A stretch of DNA of 64,000 nucleotides, taken from assembly GCA_036571765.1 (NCBI GenBank), contig BROE01000001.1:10928288-10992287 (forward strand), read 5' to 3'. Source of the DNA: Plecoglossus altivelis. Taxonomy: Eukaryota > Chordata > Actinopteri > Osmeriformes > Plecoglossidae. A program made the position numbers and the translations under genes. The notes beneath the pieces are model-generated. The model ran no database searches. It saw only the letters and a list, made by a program, of their open reading frames with translations, and was not told where the DNA came from. Positions 23,101 through 29,617 of the stretch are shown piece after piece. How positions within the stretch are numbered: the stretch's first letter is position 1; each line of letters starts with the position of its first letter.

Positions 23101-23331
23101 TTGCCTTAATAGAAAAACCCATGTTTTGATATTGTTCGCCGCTGCACTGCAACGAACCTGGTGGGACCCATGTGGCTTCAGCCGTTTCGTGTCTAACATC
23201 TAAACTGTCTGACTGATGGACAGGTCATTCAGTTTGGGGCCGACTGCGATCAGGATGAGTGCTCGTGCCGTGATCCCGACGCCGAGGAGAATAAAAGTAA
23301 AGCTAAACAGTTGGAACCTGGACGTTTCTGA
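1112..23331 (+). CDS. pappa2: pappalysin-2 gene, 3' 21 coding exons (partial gene, 5' exons outside window)
   Basis: Secreted zinc metalloprotease of family M43B (pappalysins) that cleaves IGF-binding proteins, chiefly IGFBP-5 and IGFBP-3, and so releases IGF. Coding exons read: 1112-1260, 3305-3598, 3746-3938, 4251-4381, 6370-6552, 6786-7089, 8734-8862, 9007-9092, 10728-10930, 11278-11397, 11516-11651, 12789-12963 (end uncertain), 13338-13500, 13866-14043, 15137-15350, 16465-16633, 16879-17014, 17432-17553, 18639-18710, 21392-21490, 23224-23331. They join in one frame to about 1,121 codons ending in TGA. Domain order in the window is metzincin core, central beta-rich region with a Cys-rich repeat, five CCP modules, Lin12/Notch repeat. 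The stretch after the zinc site (VSERESC, then METGDLC) and the C-terminal WCDTINNRAYC match PAPPA2 as I remember it, not PAPPA. The convergent astn1 neighbour agrees. Signal peptide, laminin-G-like domain and first Notch repeats must lie upstream. Confidence 0.95.
1261..3304 (+). other. pappa2 intron with CACCT-repeat acceptor
   Basis: Two-kb intron. Nothing coding was recognised. Pyrimidine-rich tracts occur at 1355-1390 (a repeated TGTGCTGTCC unit) and 1450-1500. The last 50 bases are tandem ACCTC/ATTCCTC pentamers that form the polypyrimidine tract of the catalytic exon's acceptor. Confidence 0.6.
3305..3598 (+). CDS. pappa2: pappa2 catalytic exon: zinc site and Met-turn
   Basis: Encodes the metzincin zinc-binding consensus HEXXHXXGXXH as HEMGHIFGLYH at 3364-3396: three His ligands plus the catalytic Glu. 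It continues with the PAPPA2-type Cys-rich loop (VSERESC, DPC, METGDLC, DTAPTPKS) and reaches the Met-turn NYMSYT (Met codon 3586-3588). All catalytic residues are present, so the protease should be active. The acceptor is tcctcag; the donor is GTGAGC at 3599. The phase is one base out, completed by AT of the next exon to give Asp-Asp-Asn-Cys. Confidence 0.97.
3746..3938 (+). CDS. pappa2: pappa2 exon: end of protease domain
   Basis: Begins DDNCTNHFTPNQVARMHCY, the segment that follows the Met-turn and ends the catalytic domain (C-terminal helix RMHCYIDLVYQ). It runs into the first central beta-sandwich region (PPMVIGQ, IHWLPP). The acceptor is ctccttag, the donor GTAGGA at 3939. Two bases (AG) are left over and completed by C of the next exon to Ser. 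Confidence 0.95.
4251..4381 (+). CDS. pappa2: pappa2 exon: central Cys-rich segment
   Basis: Encodes GGTCRDCEGDGVFHQY and RVCDISGYWTPDEAIG, closely resembling the human PAPPA2 segment ending VCDSSGYWTPEEAVG. Two AG acceptors are 10 bases apart (gttttgacag ending 4250 and ctctccccag ending 4260). Only the first keeps the frame with the upstream exon, adding Ser-Pro-Gln before Thr-Lys-Gly-Gly. The donor is GTGAGG at 4382. Confidence 0.9.
4382..6369 (+). other. pappa2 intron with TTTG and TG repeats
   Basis: Two-kb intron without recognisable exon. It holds a (TTTG)8 tract at 6113-6144 and a GT/GC dinucleotide run at 6321-6366 that directly forms the 3' splice site of the next exon. A poly-C run lies at about 5691-5702. 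Confidence 0.6.
6370..6552 (+). CDS. pappa2: pappa2 exon: central region (PPDVEQPCEPSLQAWSPE)
   Basis: Encodes PPDVEQPCEPSLQAWSPE, nearly identical to human PAPPA2 at this place, then a beta-rich segment ending LTLWVTYIST. The acceptor tctag follows about 46 bases of GT/GC dinucleotides rather than a classical polypyrimidine tract. The donor GTGCGA at 6553 is weak at positions +3 to +5. The phase fits both neighbours. Confidence 0.94.
6786..7089 (+). CDS. pappa2: pappa2 exon: central beta-sandwich region
   Basis: Encodes ELGPQHVFCDMPLTLRL, LFTFDEKMEIDAIMLSS and a Cys pair (CSSCQPLSYRV), corresponding to the PAPPA2 central region between the protease and the Cys-rich repeat. The acceptor is tttactgcag, the donor GTGAGA at 7090. 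Two leftover bases (AG) are completed by G to Arg. Confidence 0.95.
7090..8733 (+). other. pappa2 intron with GA and TG repeats
   Basis: No exon recognised. It contains a GA-rich purine tract at about 7834-7900 and a (TG)n run at about 8085-8112. The rest is unremarkable. Confidence 0.6.
8734..8862 (+). CDS. pappa2: pappa2 exon: fibronectin-like strand and start of Cys-rich repeat
   Basis: Encodes VQYLYRVQVEAGGVLSEPSP (compare YQYQVLAEAGGELGEASP in human PAPPA2) and THGAAFCGDARIQ, the start of the Cys-rich repeat. The usual CGDG is CGDA here, and the loop before ECDDG is about two residues shorter than in human. The acceptor is cgttgcag, the donor GTCAGT at 8863. Confidence 0.93.
9007..9092 (+). 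CDS. pappa2: pappa2 exon: CDDGN/GDGC Cys-rich repeat
   Basis: Short exon encoding EECDDGNLLDGDGCSKKC and EPGFNC, the acidic Cys-rich repeat found in pappalysins and in many bacterial and eukaryotic secreted proteins (CxDGNxxxGDGC type). The acceptor is atttgcag, the donor GTAATC at 9093. One leftover base starts the Gly codon of the next exon. Confidence 0.95.
9093..10727 (+). other. pappa2 intron
   Basis: No exon recognised on either strand. It includes a GA tract near 9803-9832 and a poly-C run at 10432-10446, and ends in a good polypyrimidine tract (ctcccctccccacttctag). Confidence 0.6.
10728..10930 (+). CDS. pappa2: pappa2 exon: DGDGVCEDFE Cys-rich segment
   Basis: Encodes GEPSLCYVFDGDGVCEDFE and QDCGYFTPQGYSDQWAS, matching the human PAPPA2 stretch (GEPSLCYMYEGDGICEPFE). 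An acidic Asp-Gly-Asp-Gly loop with flanking Cys suggests a calcium-binding, Notch-repeat-like fold (inference). The exon ends in phase 0 at donor GTAGGG, 10931. Confidence 0.95.
11278..11397 (+). CDS. pappa2: pappa2 exon: central region
   Basis: A 40-codon, phase 0-0 exon from LCQQQYLELSE to ENPVWLK. The human protein is longer here (an acidic insert precedes EVWLK), so this is a shortened variable loop. The acceptor is gttttctttag. The donor GTATAG at 11398 is a non-optimal but usable GT site. Confidence 0.9.
11516..11651 (+). CDS. pappa2: pappa2 exon: beta-sandwich (VIVYLASDG)
   Basis: Encodes VGFAHPGVAASVIVYLASDG, then TVSIQLSDTTGRNHTL, part of the C-terminal beta-sandwich of the pappalysin central region. 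In human PAPPA2 the second residue of this exon is Cys (VCFNRPG); here it is Gly. The acceptor is atccttgcag, the donor GTAGGC at 11652. Confidence 0.94.
11652..12788 (+). other. pappa2 intron carrying a hAT-type transposon remnant
   Basis: Intron of 1.1 kb. A 19-base poly-C run lies at 11732-11750 and about three quarters of the intron is a DNA transposon remnant (11826-12677, listed separately). Confidence 0.7.
11826..12677. mobile_element. non-autonomous or decayed hAT-family DNA transposon
   Basis: Imperfect terminal inverted repeats: CAGGGGTGTCACACTC at the left end and, read on the other strand, CATAGGTGTGAAACTC at the right end. The element is bracketed by an 8-base near-identical direct repeat (gcttagat 11818-11825; gcttagac 12678-12685), the target duplication size of hAT transposons. 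The subterminal 'gcgggcca' repeats are typical of the fish hAT elements that begin CAGGGGTGTCA. About 852 bp long with no intact transposase frame, so it cannot move itself. It is intronic within pappa2. Confidence 0.8.
12789..12963 (+). CDS. pappa2: pappa2 exon: end of central region (3' boundary uncertain)
   Basis: Encodes TYTLSCQQNPLVVNITHNLS, then VLLRFSSPHVAVTGVSLRTS, clearly homologous to human PAPPA2. The 3' end is unresolved. The next exon needs two leftover bases. GTGCGC at 12964 gives that phase but drops a Cys-containing stretch (GCAEGG) that aligns with a conserved Cys. GTGGGG at 12975 gives the wrong phase. GTACAC at 13054 has the right phase but would translate a CACACG repeat. 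I give the conservative end at 12963. Confidence 0.85.
12997..13090. repeat. CACACG/CA simple repeat beside a splice donor
   Basis: About 95 bases of degenerate (CACACG)n/(CA)n starting 20-30 bases after the likely end of the pappa2 exon at 12789. One in-frame candidate donor for that exon (13054) lies inside it. Confidence 0.9.
13338..13500 (+). CDS. pappa2: pappa2 exon: CCP module 1, first half
   Basis: Encodes CLRRPCQMDICSPPQL, ASVNC, SHCSAHCHRGF and GHPPNQ. The Cys spacing fits the first CCP/sushi module (human SCIHRPCG onward). The acceptor is the strong tract ctcctttgtctcctgcatgcag, the donor GTAGCA at 13501. The exon ends in phase 0. Confidence 0.9.
13501..13865 (+). other. pappa2 intron with a long near-perfect hairpin
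   Basis: A 365-base intron occupied for about a third by the foldback element at 13576-13692 (listed separately). A good acceptor (gctgtttatgctgcgcag) ends it. Confidence 0.7.
13568..13700. mobile_element. foldback/MITE-like element with 50-bp inverted arms
   Basis: Arms 13577-13626 and 13640-13689 are reverse complements over 50 bases with three mismatches, separated by a 13-base loop. The direct repeat TGAGTTCA (13568-13575 and 13693-13700) flanks the structure, as expected for an 8-base target duplication. This suggests a tiny palindromic MITE of about 117 bp. The family is not identified. Confidence 0.75.
13866..14043 (+). CDS. pappa2: pappa2 exon: CCP module 1 end and CCP 2 start
   Basis: Opens RETELECVHGSWDRTVSC, closing CCP module 1 with the typical Cys-x-x-Gly-x-Trp pattern. 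QPIDCGLPDQSHVYYAIFSC then starts CCP module 2, ending FSCGPPAILQ. The human counterparts are SSGHWDQNVSC and DCGVPD. The start phase is 0; the donor GTAGGC is at 14044. Confidence 0.95.
14044..15136 (+). other. pappa2 intron
   Basis: Nothing recognised: no exon, no clear mobile element. It is AT-rich in its second half. Confidence 0.6.
15137..15350 (+). CDS. pappa2: pappa2 exon: CCP 2 end and CCP 3
   Basis: Encodes [20 protein letters not shown] (end of CCP 2; human [20 protein letters not shown]). CCP 3 follows with PNVPNARLLVPLC, VCRYKCNPGYYVKG and a basic linker (KMTRK) completed in the next exon. The acceptor is gtgttcccag. The donor is the consensus GTAAGT at 15351. An internal GTAGCC at 15326 is not needed. 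Confidence 0.95.
15351..16464 (+). other. pappa2 intron
   Basis: No exon or named repeat recognised. AT-rich. Confidence 0.6.
16465..16633 (+). CDS. pappa2: pappa2 exon: CCP 3 end and CCP 4 start
   Basis: Encodes RFLKVECLEGGQWEEGGCEP (human LLKIQCLEGGIWEQGSCIP), then TCPRLPAVFEGMYTC and YGSLCTLHCPDASEN of CCP 4. The acceptor is cttccaag, the donor GTAAGG at 16634. The exon ends in phase 0. Confidence 0.95.
16879..17014 (+). CDS. pappa2: pappa2 exon: CCP 4 end and CCP 5 start
   Basis: Encodes IRCTKEGEWTDEFRMC (human ILCTKEGLWTQEFKLC), then GSCSTPPDLNSVEYSCDEG of CCP 5. The acceptor is ttctgtag, the donor GTAAGG at 17015. One leftover base. Confidence 0.95.
17432..17553 (+). CDS. pappa2: pappa2 exon: CCP 5 middle
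   Basis: Encodes GAVCYPTCVVALNMDLRDPV, then NGTTAETVRHWMQPSKVQ (human ENITADTLEHWMEPVKVQ). An Asn-Gly-Thr glycosylation sequon is at the conserved place. The acceptor is tcatccccacag, the donor GTGAGG at 17554. Phase 0. Confidence 0.95.
17554..18638 (+). other. pappa2 intron
   Basis: No exon recognised. A short ATT trinucleotide run lies near 17694-17709. Otherwise unremarkable. Confidence 0.6.
18639..18710 (+). CDS. pappa2: pappa2 exon: CCP 5 end
   Basis: A 24-codon phase 0-0 exon encoding SIVCTGMISWYPDPRLIHC and QSCE (human SIVCTGRRQWHPDPVLVHC). It closes the last sushi module. The acceptor is cttcattgcag, the donor is the consensus GTAAGT at 18711. Confidence 0.95.
18711..21391 (+). other. 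pappa2 intron (largest in the window for this gene)
   Basis: 2.7 kb, AT-rich. I see no exon, named repeat or long inverted repeat. Confidence 0.55.
21392..21490 (+). CDS. pappa2: pappa2 exon: C-terminal Lin12/Notch repeat
   Basis: Encodes DGWCDTINNRAYCQYDGGDC and CPST, a Lin12/Notch repeat (LNR3). It has the acidic calcium-binding pattern DxxNNxxxCxYDGGDCC. In pappalysins this module governs substrate specificity through docking far from the active site (known for PAPP-A, inferred here). The acceptor is cttctttcag, the donor GTAAAC at 21491. Confidence 0.96.
21491..23223 (+). other. pappa2 last intron with an imperfect foldback
   Basis: 1.7 kb. No exon seen. It contains an imperfect inverted repeat at 22976-23107 (listed separately). 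Confidence 0.6.
22976..23107. repeat. imperfect inverted repeat (foldback)
   Basis: Arms 22976-23017 and 23068-23107 are about 90% reverse-complementary over 40 bases (shared core GATTTGCATGTGTAA), with a 50-base spacer. No clear flanking duplication was found. It may be a decayed MITE. Confidence 0.65.
23224..23331 (+). CDS. pappa2: pappa2 terminal coding exon
   Basis: Encodes VIQFGADCDQDECSCRDPDA, then EENK (human [20 protein letters not shown], EEN), and stops at TGA 23329-23331 after a further twelve residues or so (SKAKQLEPGRF). The Cys pairs close the LNR3 region. An AATAAA hexamer (23290-23295) and a donor-like AAAAGTAAAG lie within the last codons. Confidence 0.93.
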   Translation, partial: VIQFGADCDQDECSCRDPDAEENKSKAKQLEPGRF

Positions 23332-23448
23332 TGGTGCAGAACCGGAGGAAAGGACGTGGAAACAGAGCTAAGCTTTGGCTCTTAATGAAACAGATTAACT
23401 TCACTCCTGGACACGATCTATTTCCATTTTGTTTTCCCATTAAGCAGC

Positions 23449-23454
23449 AATAAA
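23449..23454 (+). terminator. poly(A) signal candidate for pappa2 (proximal)
   Basis: AATAAA 118 bases after the pappa2 stop codon, followed within 20-40 bases by a TG/T-rich stretch (gttgtatgtctc). Others downstream could serve as distal sites. Confidence 0.45.
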
Positions 23455-24563
23455 TGTTGTATGTCTCTATAGTCAGAAACAACTGTATTTTGATTTGTAG
23501 CTGTAGGTTCAAAATACTGCTTATCTGTAAAGACTAACTTGTATAGACTAATATATTTGGACAATCTTTAACATATTTAGATGTAGACACAGACGTCAAT
23601 GTATTTAACATATCACATGATACAATAACAAACATGTATGAATCTCATAGGTACATAACTTTAAAAACTGTTTATCAAATGAGACATAATTAGTCATTGT
23701 TGTTTTCTCAAGAACTCTTCCATATAGAAATTGTACCTTACCTGTAATCGTGCTCTGTGTTATTAAACCATCTTTTACCCTCTTATCAAATAAAGTATAA
23801 CTTTTTAAGAGCCTGATTAGATAACTCTGGTTTATAGGGTTGTTCATTTAAGAGTATAAACGCAGCATGTATCTAATGCGTTAGTGTCGCAGATCCATTT
23901 GACAGGCATGTCCTTAGCGCTAATAAGCCGTACACACGTACTTCAGATAGTGGGGATGCATGGTGTAGAACATTCATACTGTTATTTCATAATATATCAT
24001 TTATTACTCTTTAAAATAGCAAAGATCAAAGTGAAAAAGTTACCATTATATCAGTCACAGACATTGTATAACATGCAGATTTCGTCTCGTTACTATGTTA
24101 TCTGACAGGCTTGTTTAAACCAGTCTTGAGTGAAACAAGAGAAACAGAACAGTTTCACAAATTCGATCTGTTGGACATAGAACAAAATAAAAACAAAATA
24201 CAAAAGTCACAAAAACTGTATATAGTCTGATGAATGCTCACTTATAATATAGCTGTTATCTCTAGGGGTCCTTGCATAAAATCCAAATGTGTTGATTGAC
24301 ACTTTCAAGCTCAGATGACATACTAGCCTTGTCTTCCGTAAATGATCACCAATGGCAAAAATGTATAATGTTAGAATAAAATGTGTAATACAATATTTAC
24401 AGAAGCATTCACTGTACTGTGCTGCAATTTGTTGCATGTATGTATCACTCTGCCTATACAAATATATACAAGTTCAATTTCAGATTCACACAGATTTTCT
24501 AAGTTACCATAGAATGGGACATTATTGTTTTATGAAGAAAACAATCAGTGTTTACCCTTGATA

Positions 24564-24580
24564 TTTATTTATTCAATAAA
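24564..24580. terminator. abutting poly(A) hexamers in both orientations
   Basis: + strand AATAAA at 24575-24580 and two - strand AATAAA (TTTATT on +) at 24564-24569 and 24568-24573. A shared cleavage zone could end both convergent transcripts. Confidence 0.4.
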
Positions 24581-24709
24581 AATTGCTTCATGAAAAAAAT
24601 GTCCATTAGAAAAACTATAGTCAGGCAAGGATAAATATTAAGAAAGCAATACTGACAGGCTAGTTCAAACCTTTGTATCCAGATACTTAGCAACACCTAT
24701 AACACTTCA

Positions 24710-24715
24710 TTTATT
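24710..24715 (-). terminator. poly(A) signal candidate for astn1
   Basis: AATAAA on the - strand (TTTATT on +), 570 bases past the astn1 stop codon. It is the nearest canonical hexamer I noticed in the astn1 3' UTR direction. Confidence 0.35.
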
Positions 24716-25280
24716 AAGTATAAGACTTGTTAAATCCATCTTTAAAAGTTAAAATAGATATTTAGTTAGATTACTGATTTAGGAATGGTTAGAATATCAT
24801 TGATGGAAAAACTACGGTCATAAATCTTTTGGCAACATTTACTTTGAACATTGATTTGAACATACACACAAGTTTGAAAGTAAAGAAGCTCCCAAATATC
24901 TGAAATAGCAACTAACTGCTGTTTGTCTGTTTTCATAAGAAAACCTGTACAGCTTAATAATGACTTTATACTGGAATACTACATTCAACATGTATCATTA
25001 CATTTACAAGAATTTCATAATTGTTCTTTACCCAACTTCCAAAATGTCCTTAGTTATTGCATAATTTTGTACTACATGAATCCAAATATGAATTGAACAT
25101 TGTTAGTCTCTTTTTTTGTTGTCTAATAAGGCAAATACGCCCTCTATGATACCTAGGATTTAGCTTCCTACAACCGCAAGAAAGCGTTCAAATACACACA
25201 GCCCACAGACGAGGCAACTTTCCCAGAAGCAGACCTTTCATGAAAAGCCCCATCAAACTACCAGGCTTTAAGTGTCACAT

Positions 25281-25518
25281 TCAGAGTTCCTTTGGCTCCC
25301 CGTAATCATTGTACAGGACTGGAAGAAGCTGCTCATCGCAGGCCTTCCTGATCTCCTGGCCCAAATCAAGCCAGTTGAGTCCGAAGGCTTTGGTGTCAGT
25401 GTAGCGACAGGACAGGTACTTGAGAGACACCCTACGAAGGCCGATCTTAGGCTCCTGTAGAAGCCCACGGCACCAACCACTCAGGTAGTCCAGCTGAGAC
25501 AGGATTAGACCAGATTTC
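25281..25518 (-). CDS. astn1: astn1 terminal coding exon: annexin-like C-terminus
   Basis: Encodes KSGLILSQLDYLSGWCRGLL, then EPKIGLRRVSLKYLSCRY, GLNWLDLGQEIRKAC and the C-terminus YNDYGEPKEL, stop at 25281-25283. It matches the end of the ASTN1 annexin-like domain (human KAGLILSQLGDLSSWC). The acceptor on the - strand is tgattcattcacag. One base completes the Arg codon of the previous exon (GPR). Confidence 0.96.
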
Positions 25519-28500
25519 CTGTGAATGAATCACAATACAACGCTTTCTTAGTCAACAATGTCGTGTTTGGTGAAGGGATGGGGCCTGTGATGAAGTCAGC
25601 CTTTGGCACAGTGTCAAGGCTTCTGTATATCGCACAGTGCATTATGCAACCAAGATTAGGAGTGGTTATGGTTAGGTTACAACAAAAGGATATGTAAAAA
25701 AATACATTAAAAAAATGAATGGAATTATTTTGGGGGTTTTAAATATTTCTGGAAATACTCAATAAACTGGAAAGACGTTGACTCGTATATTTAGAGTTTT
25801 TACCTTAAATGAAGCAAATCCAACATTGGAGAGTGCAGATCGCCCATAAATCACAACTTGCAGCCTCAACATTGTTTTCACACTACATCATAATACGACA
25901 GACTGAAACCCACCTCTTCCTTTCTGAGAGAACTGGGCACGAGGTGAAACACATAATTGAATTATCTGATTTTTTCCTAAGGTCTTTCACTTTCACTGCT
26001 TGACTGTTATTCCTACATTCTCGACACGTTGGAGGGTCATCCCACGTGACAAACATGATATCAACGGTGAAGGAACTTCTCACTGTCCTCAATTAGTGGC
26101 AGAACAGCAGCCCCAGTAACTGTACAAGGCCAGCAGAGCGAGAGCCTGTCATTCCTAAGACGTGGCTTCACCTTGCCTGGTAGCCAAACCAGAACCTCTT
26201 AACTGCTATGTCAATACACTAGGCTTCTCGCAACCACAAGCCTCCTGGATAGACTTGCAGCTACTACTACCCTATTAATGAAAAACACATTATTTTCTTT
26301 CTGTTGTCAACACAGTTCTTAAGTCAGCTTCAGTAGCATTGTTCGACAGAGACGGCGATGGTTTTTATCTGGTTTGACGAAGTAATACTTTATGATCGCC
26401 ACGTTTCCACCAATGTTCCTGTCGCCATCTTTCTTCATGTAAATACACACGTATGCCCACACAGACACGGACACATTCTGCTGCCAATTCTTTTCATAGA
26501 CGCAAGTTGTAGGTTACATCTTGTTGTGAATGCTGATCCAGAAACATAGATCAAGAGCTAACATATCCGTACTTTATCATCTGCGCTGGAAACTCCAGAG
26601 AAAATAATATAATGGTGCTTTAATGATGTCAAAAAATCTCAGACATTCTGTCTTCATGAAAGAATCCCTGTGTCTGTAGTAACCCAGCTGTCATTTATAT
26701 CATTTTTCTAAATGTATTTATGTTTCTAATATCTTGCCACATTTCAGTGGTTTGAGGAATCTGGATGTTTATTTGCTTAAAACAAAAACCTTGCGGTTTG
26801 TTATGCTTTAATTTTTCAAGAAAGAACGCACCGGGGCTCCAAATAGCAACAGTTGTCACCATAAATCCTCAGCATGTATGAGGCTGGAAAATGGCCTCAC
26901 GTTTCCAAGGTAGAGCTTTTTTGGTTCCTACTAAGCCCCCTGGCCCCCCGGCCCCCCAGCCCCCTTCCCCTGACTTGAGGGCCTTTCACTGGCCTGCATG
27001 GGAACAATCTCCAGCATTCCTCCCCCACCCGCAGCCTCCCAGTCGGGGCAGAGCACAACAGCTGGACTGACAGAACAGAGCATCCACAATACCGGGAACA
27101 GCAAGCCAAGCCGTCCACAGATGACCCTAACCATGTAATGAACCTTCTCATGCCATAGGGTGTGTTCCAAGTCACAACTGACATGTTCAAGGTAAATGAA
27201 GTAAGTAAAGGAAATGACGCCAAAAAAAAGTTGGAATATAAAGATGCAAAGGTCCCCTAAAAGTCCCCATGAATCCACATTGCAAGAAAACAAACGGCGA
27301 AAAGACTTCTTCTCAAGCAGGCGAACGACAATAAGACTGAGACACTGATAATATGAATTCTGTCAGAAGGCGTGCCAGACGGACGCACGACAATTGAAAA
27401 GGGTTTCCTCGTTTTATTAGCGCAAGCTCAGATCATGTAACCTCTCACGACGCTACATGAGTGAAGAGGCACACGAGTGAAGCACGTTGCTTCCAACGCA
27501 TTCTTATATAATACATAGACTGAGTCAAATATAGTTTTCCACAGAACACTCCTTTCCTGGTCACCATGGTCAGCAACTTGGACAGAGACAGCTGAGAGTC
27601 GTAACTTACAGAAGACTTTGTATCCTGGTTATTTACTATCTCTTGGACCTGACCTCTCTATATTGGTCTGTCCAAGGACCACATTAGGTTGATCTCTTGC
27701 CCTTAGCTGGACAGCAGTCTCTCTTTTATACAAGAACTCTGCAGATCAGACACCTCTGATAGATCGTTCTACTTCTACACGTTCAGCCAGCGGCTAACAT
27801 TTCTGTCTCTGTATTCAACCGCAAGGAAGTCCTGTGGTGATAAGAGATGGAGATCCAGAGAGAGAGAGAGAGAGAGACAGAGAGACACAGAGAGAGACAA
27901 AAAGAGACAGAGAGAAAGACAGAGAGGGGGGAGACAGAGAGAGAGAGACAGAGGGAGAGACAGAGAGGGGGAGACAGAGAGAGACAGAGAGAGACAGAGA
28001 GAGAGACAGAGAGAAACAGAGAGAGACAAGGAGAGAGAGACAGAGAGAGACAGAGAGAGAGACAGAGAGAGAGAGACAGAGAGAGAGAGACCGAGAGGCA
28101 AGAGACAGAGAGAGAGACAGAGAGAGAAACAGAAAGAGACAGAGAAGTGGGAGACTCGTTTTTTCAGAGATAATGTTTGGGTTTTTGCTGCACGAGATGT
28201 TGCATACCAAACCGCTTTCAGAAGCCAAGTCTGCCTGTCACTGAGACCCAATGTACTGTGCTAAACATGGAATACTTTTATTTTCACTAAAACGCTTTCA
28301 AGACGCATCAATTGCTTCTCCTGTTTATTTCAAGATGTAGTTTACTTGGCTAAAACGGTTGGTTTTGTCAAGGGCTAAGTGAGTGACTATTATCTGTATT
28401 TTGACTCACTGATGAAAATTGCACTGAAATGCTTCATTGTTTGTGACAGGGAAAGCCCCCAGTGGATTGGAGAGGTTCGTAATAACGTGAAACCCGTTTT

Positions 28501-29566
28501 GGAGAACGGCCGACTACGTCCAGCCTTTTCTACTTTGTCTTGATATCTTTGGAAACACACTACCTTGTTTTGGTTTGCGTGGTACACAAACACTTAGTGG
28601 ACACAAAACAGTGAGAACCAGAGAGCTGTGGAGCCTGTGTTCTCTAGAGGGAGGGTAGCCCTTCATGTGTGTTAACTCCACTAGAGTGCTATTGCTTATG
28701 GGAGAACTCTTTCAGCGACCAGGTAACAAGGTACAACCCTTCCCACTATAGCCATATCCAACTAATGTTCATTTAATGACCAGCTGACTTGAAGTCGTGT
28801 TTATAGTCCCTTCACCTTAAATGCACTTTTTCTGGATACTTTTCTTGACATTAATCATCCCTCACATAATTGGGCTGTTAATGTAAGTGTATTTTAATGG
28901 AACACTTCAGAAGCAAGCCAATTACATCAACTCTTCCAACGTGGTCTCGATTAAAAACAACCTTTAATTTGAGTAGCTAAAGCTACGATTCTCATTCAGA
29001 GAGCTAATCAGTTTCACCTGCTGGACCTTGTGTCTACAGGGAACCGAGAGACCTTTTATGTATCAGACACATGGGTCTGTTTATGAAGCGTTTAGCATTC
29101 AGCTACAGTTTCACCTCACAATCCTTAACTGCTCTGAAGAGATGGACTGCGGAAATGTGAGGCATTCCTGGCTGTGACTAACAGATCTCACACGAGGACA
29201 AATTCGATCCAGTTTGTTTGAATGAATTTCCACCGTGTACAGTACCGACACCAAACAAACCCAAACAGCTCCTCATGACACCAAGGACGAGTCTGCGTAG
29301 GGGCCTGAGGGGATCTGCGTCAGACAGGAGACACCCAGGCGATGAAAGGGAAAGAGTGAGACCAAAGTGAGCGCAGTTAGAGTGCGAGTAAGGCAGAGAG
29401 AGGGACTGAGAGGGGGAGAGCGAGTGAGAGAGAGAGGGGGGGACGAGAGACAGAGGCTGAGGGGAGGGGGGCTTGAGGGAGTGAGAACGTGGAAGAGAGG
29501 GAGAGAGAGAAACAGAGAAAGGGAGAGAGAGGGGGGTGAGAGAGCGAGCATGTGAGAGAGCGAGCA

Positions 29567-29617
<51 letters not shown>

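Larger units (their letters stand above)
23332..25280. other. convergent intergenic region / 3' UTRs of pappa2 and astn1
   Basis: 1.95 kb between the two stop codons, strongly AT-rich, with no protein-coding feature. It must contain both 3' UTRs. Hexamers AATAAA on the + strand occur at 23449, 23789, 24186, 24375 and 24575. On the - strand they occur at 24710-24715, 24568-24573 and 24564-24569. Confidence 0.8.

Noticed and set aside
1112..23331. Assignment to pappa (PAPP-A) instead of pappa2
   Set aside because: The VSERESC/METGDLC loop, the PPDVEQPCEPSLQAWSPE segment and the C-terminal WCDTINNRAYC region resemble PAPPA2. The astn1 neighbour also agrees.
27834..28251. Long open frames on both strands through the GA tract (Arg/Glu-rich and Ser/Leu-rich)
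   Set aside because: They are pure translation of a microsatellite, present on both strands at once, with no splice context or family resemblance.
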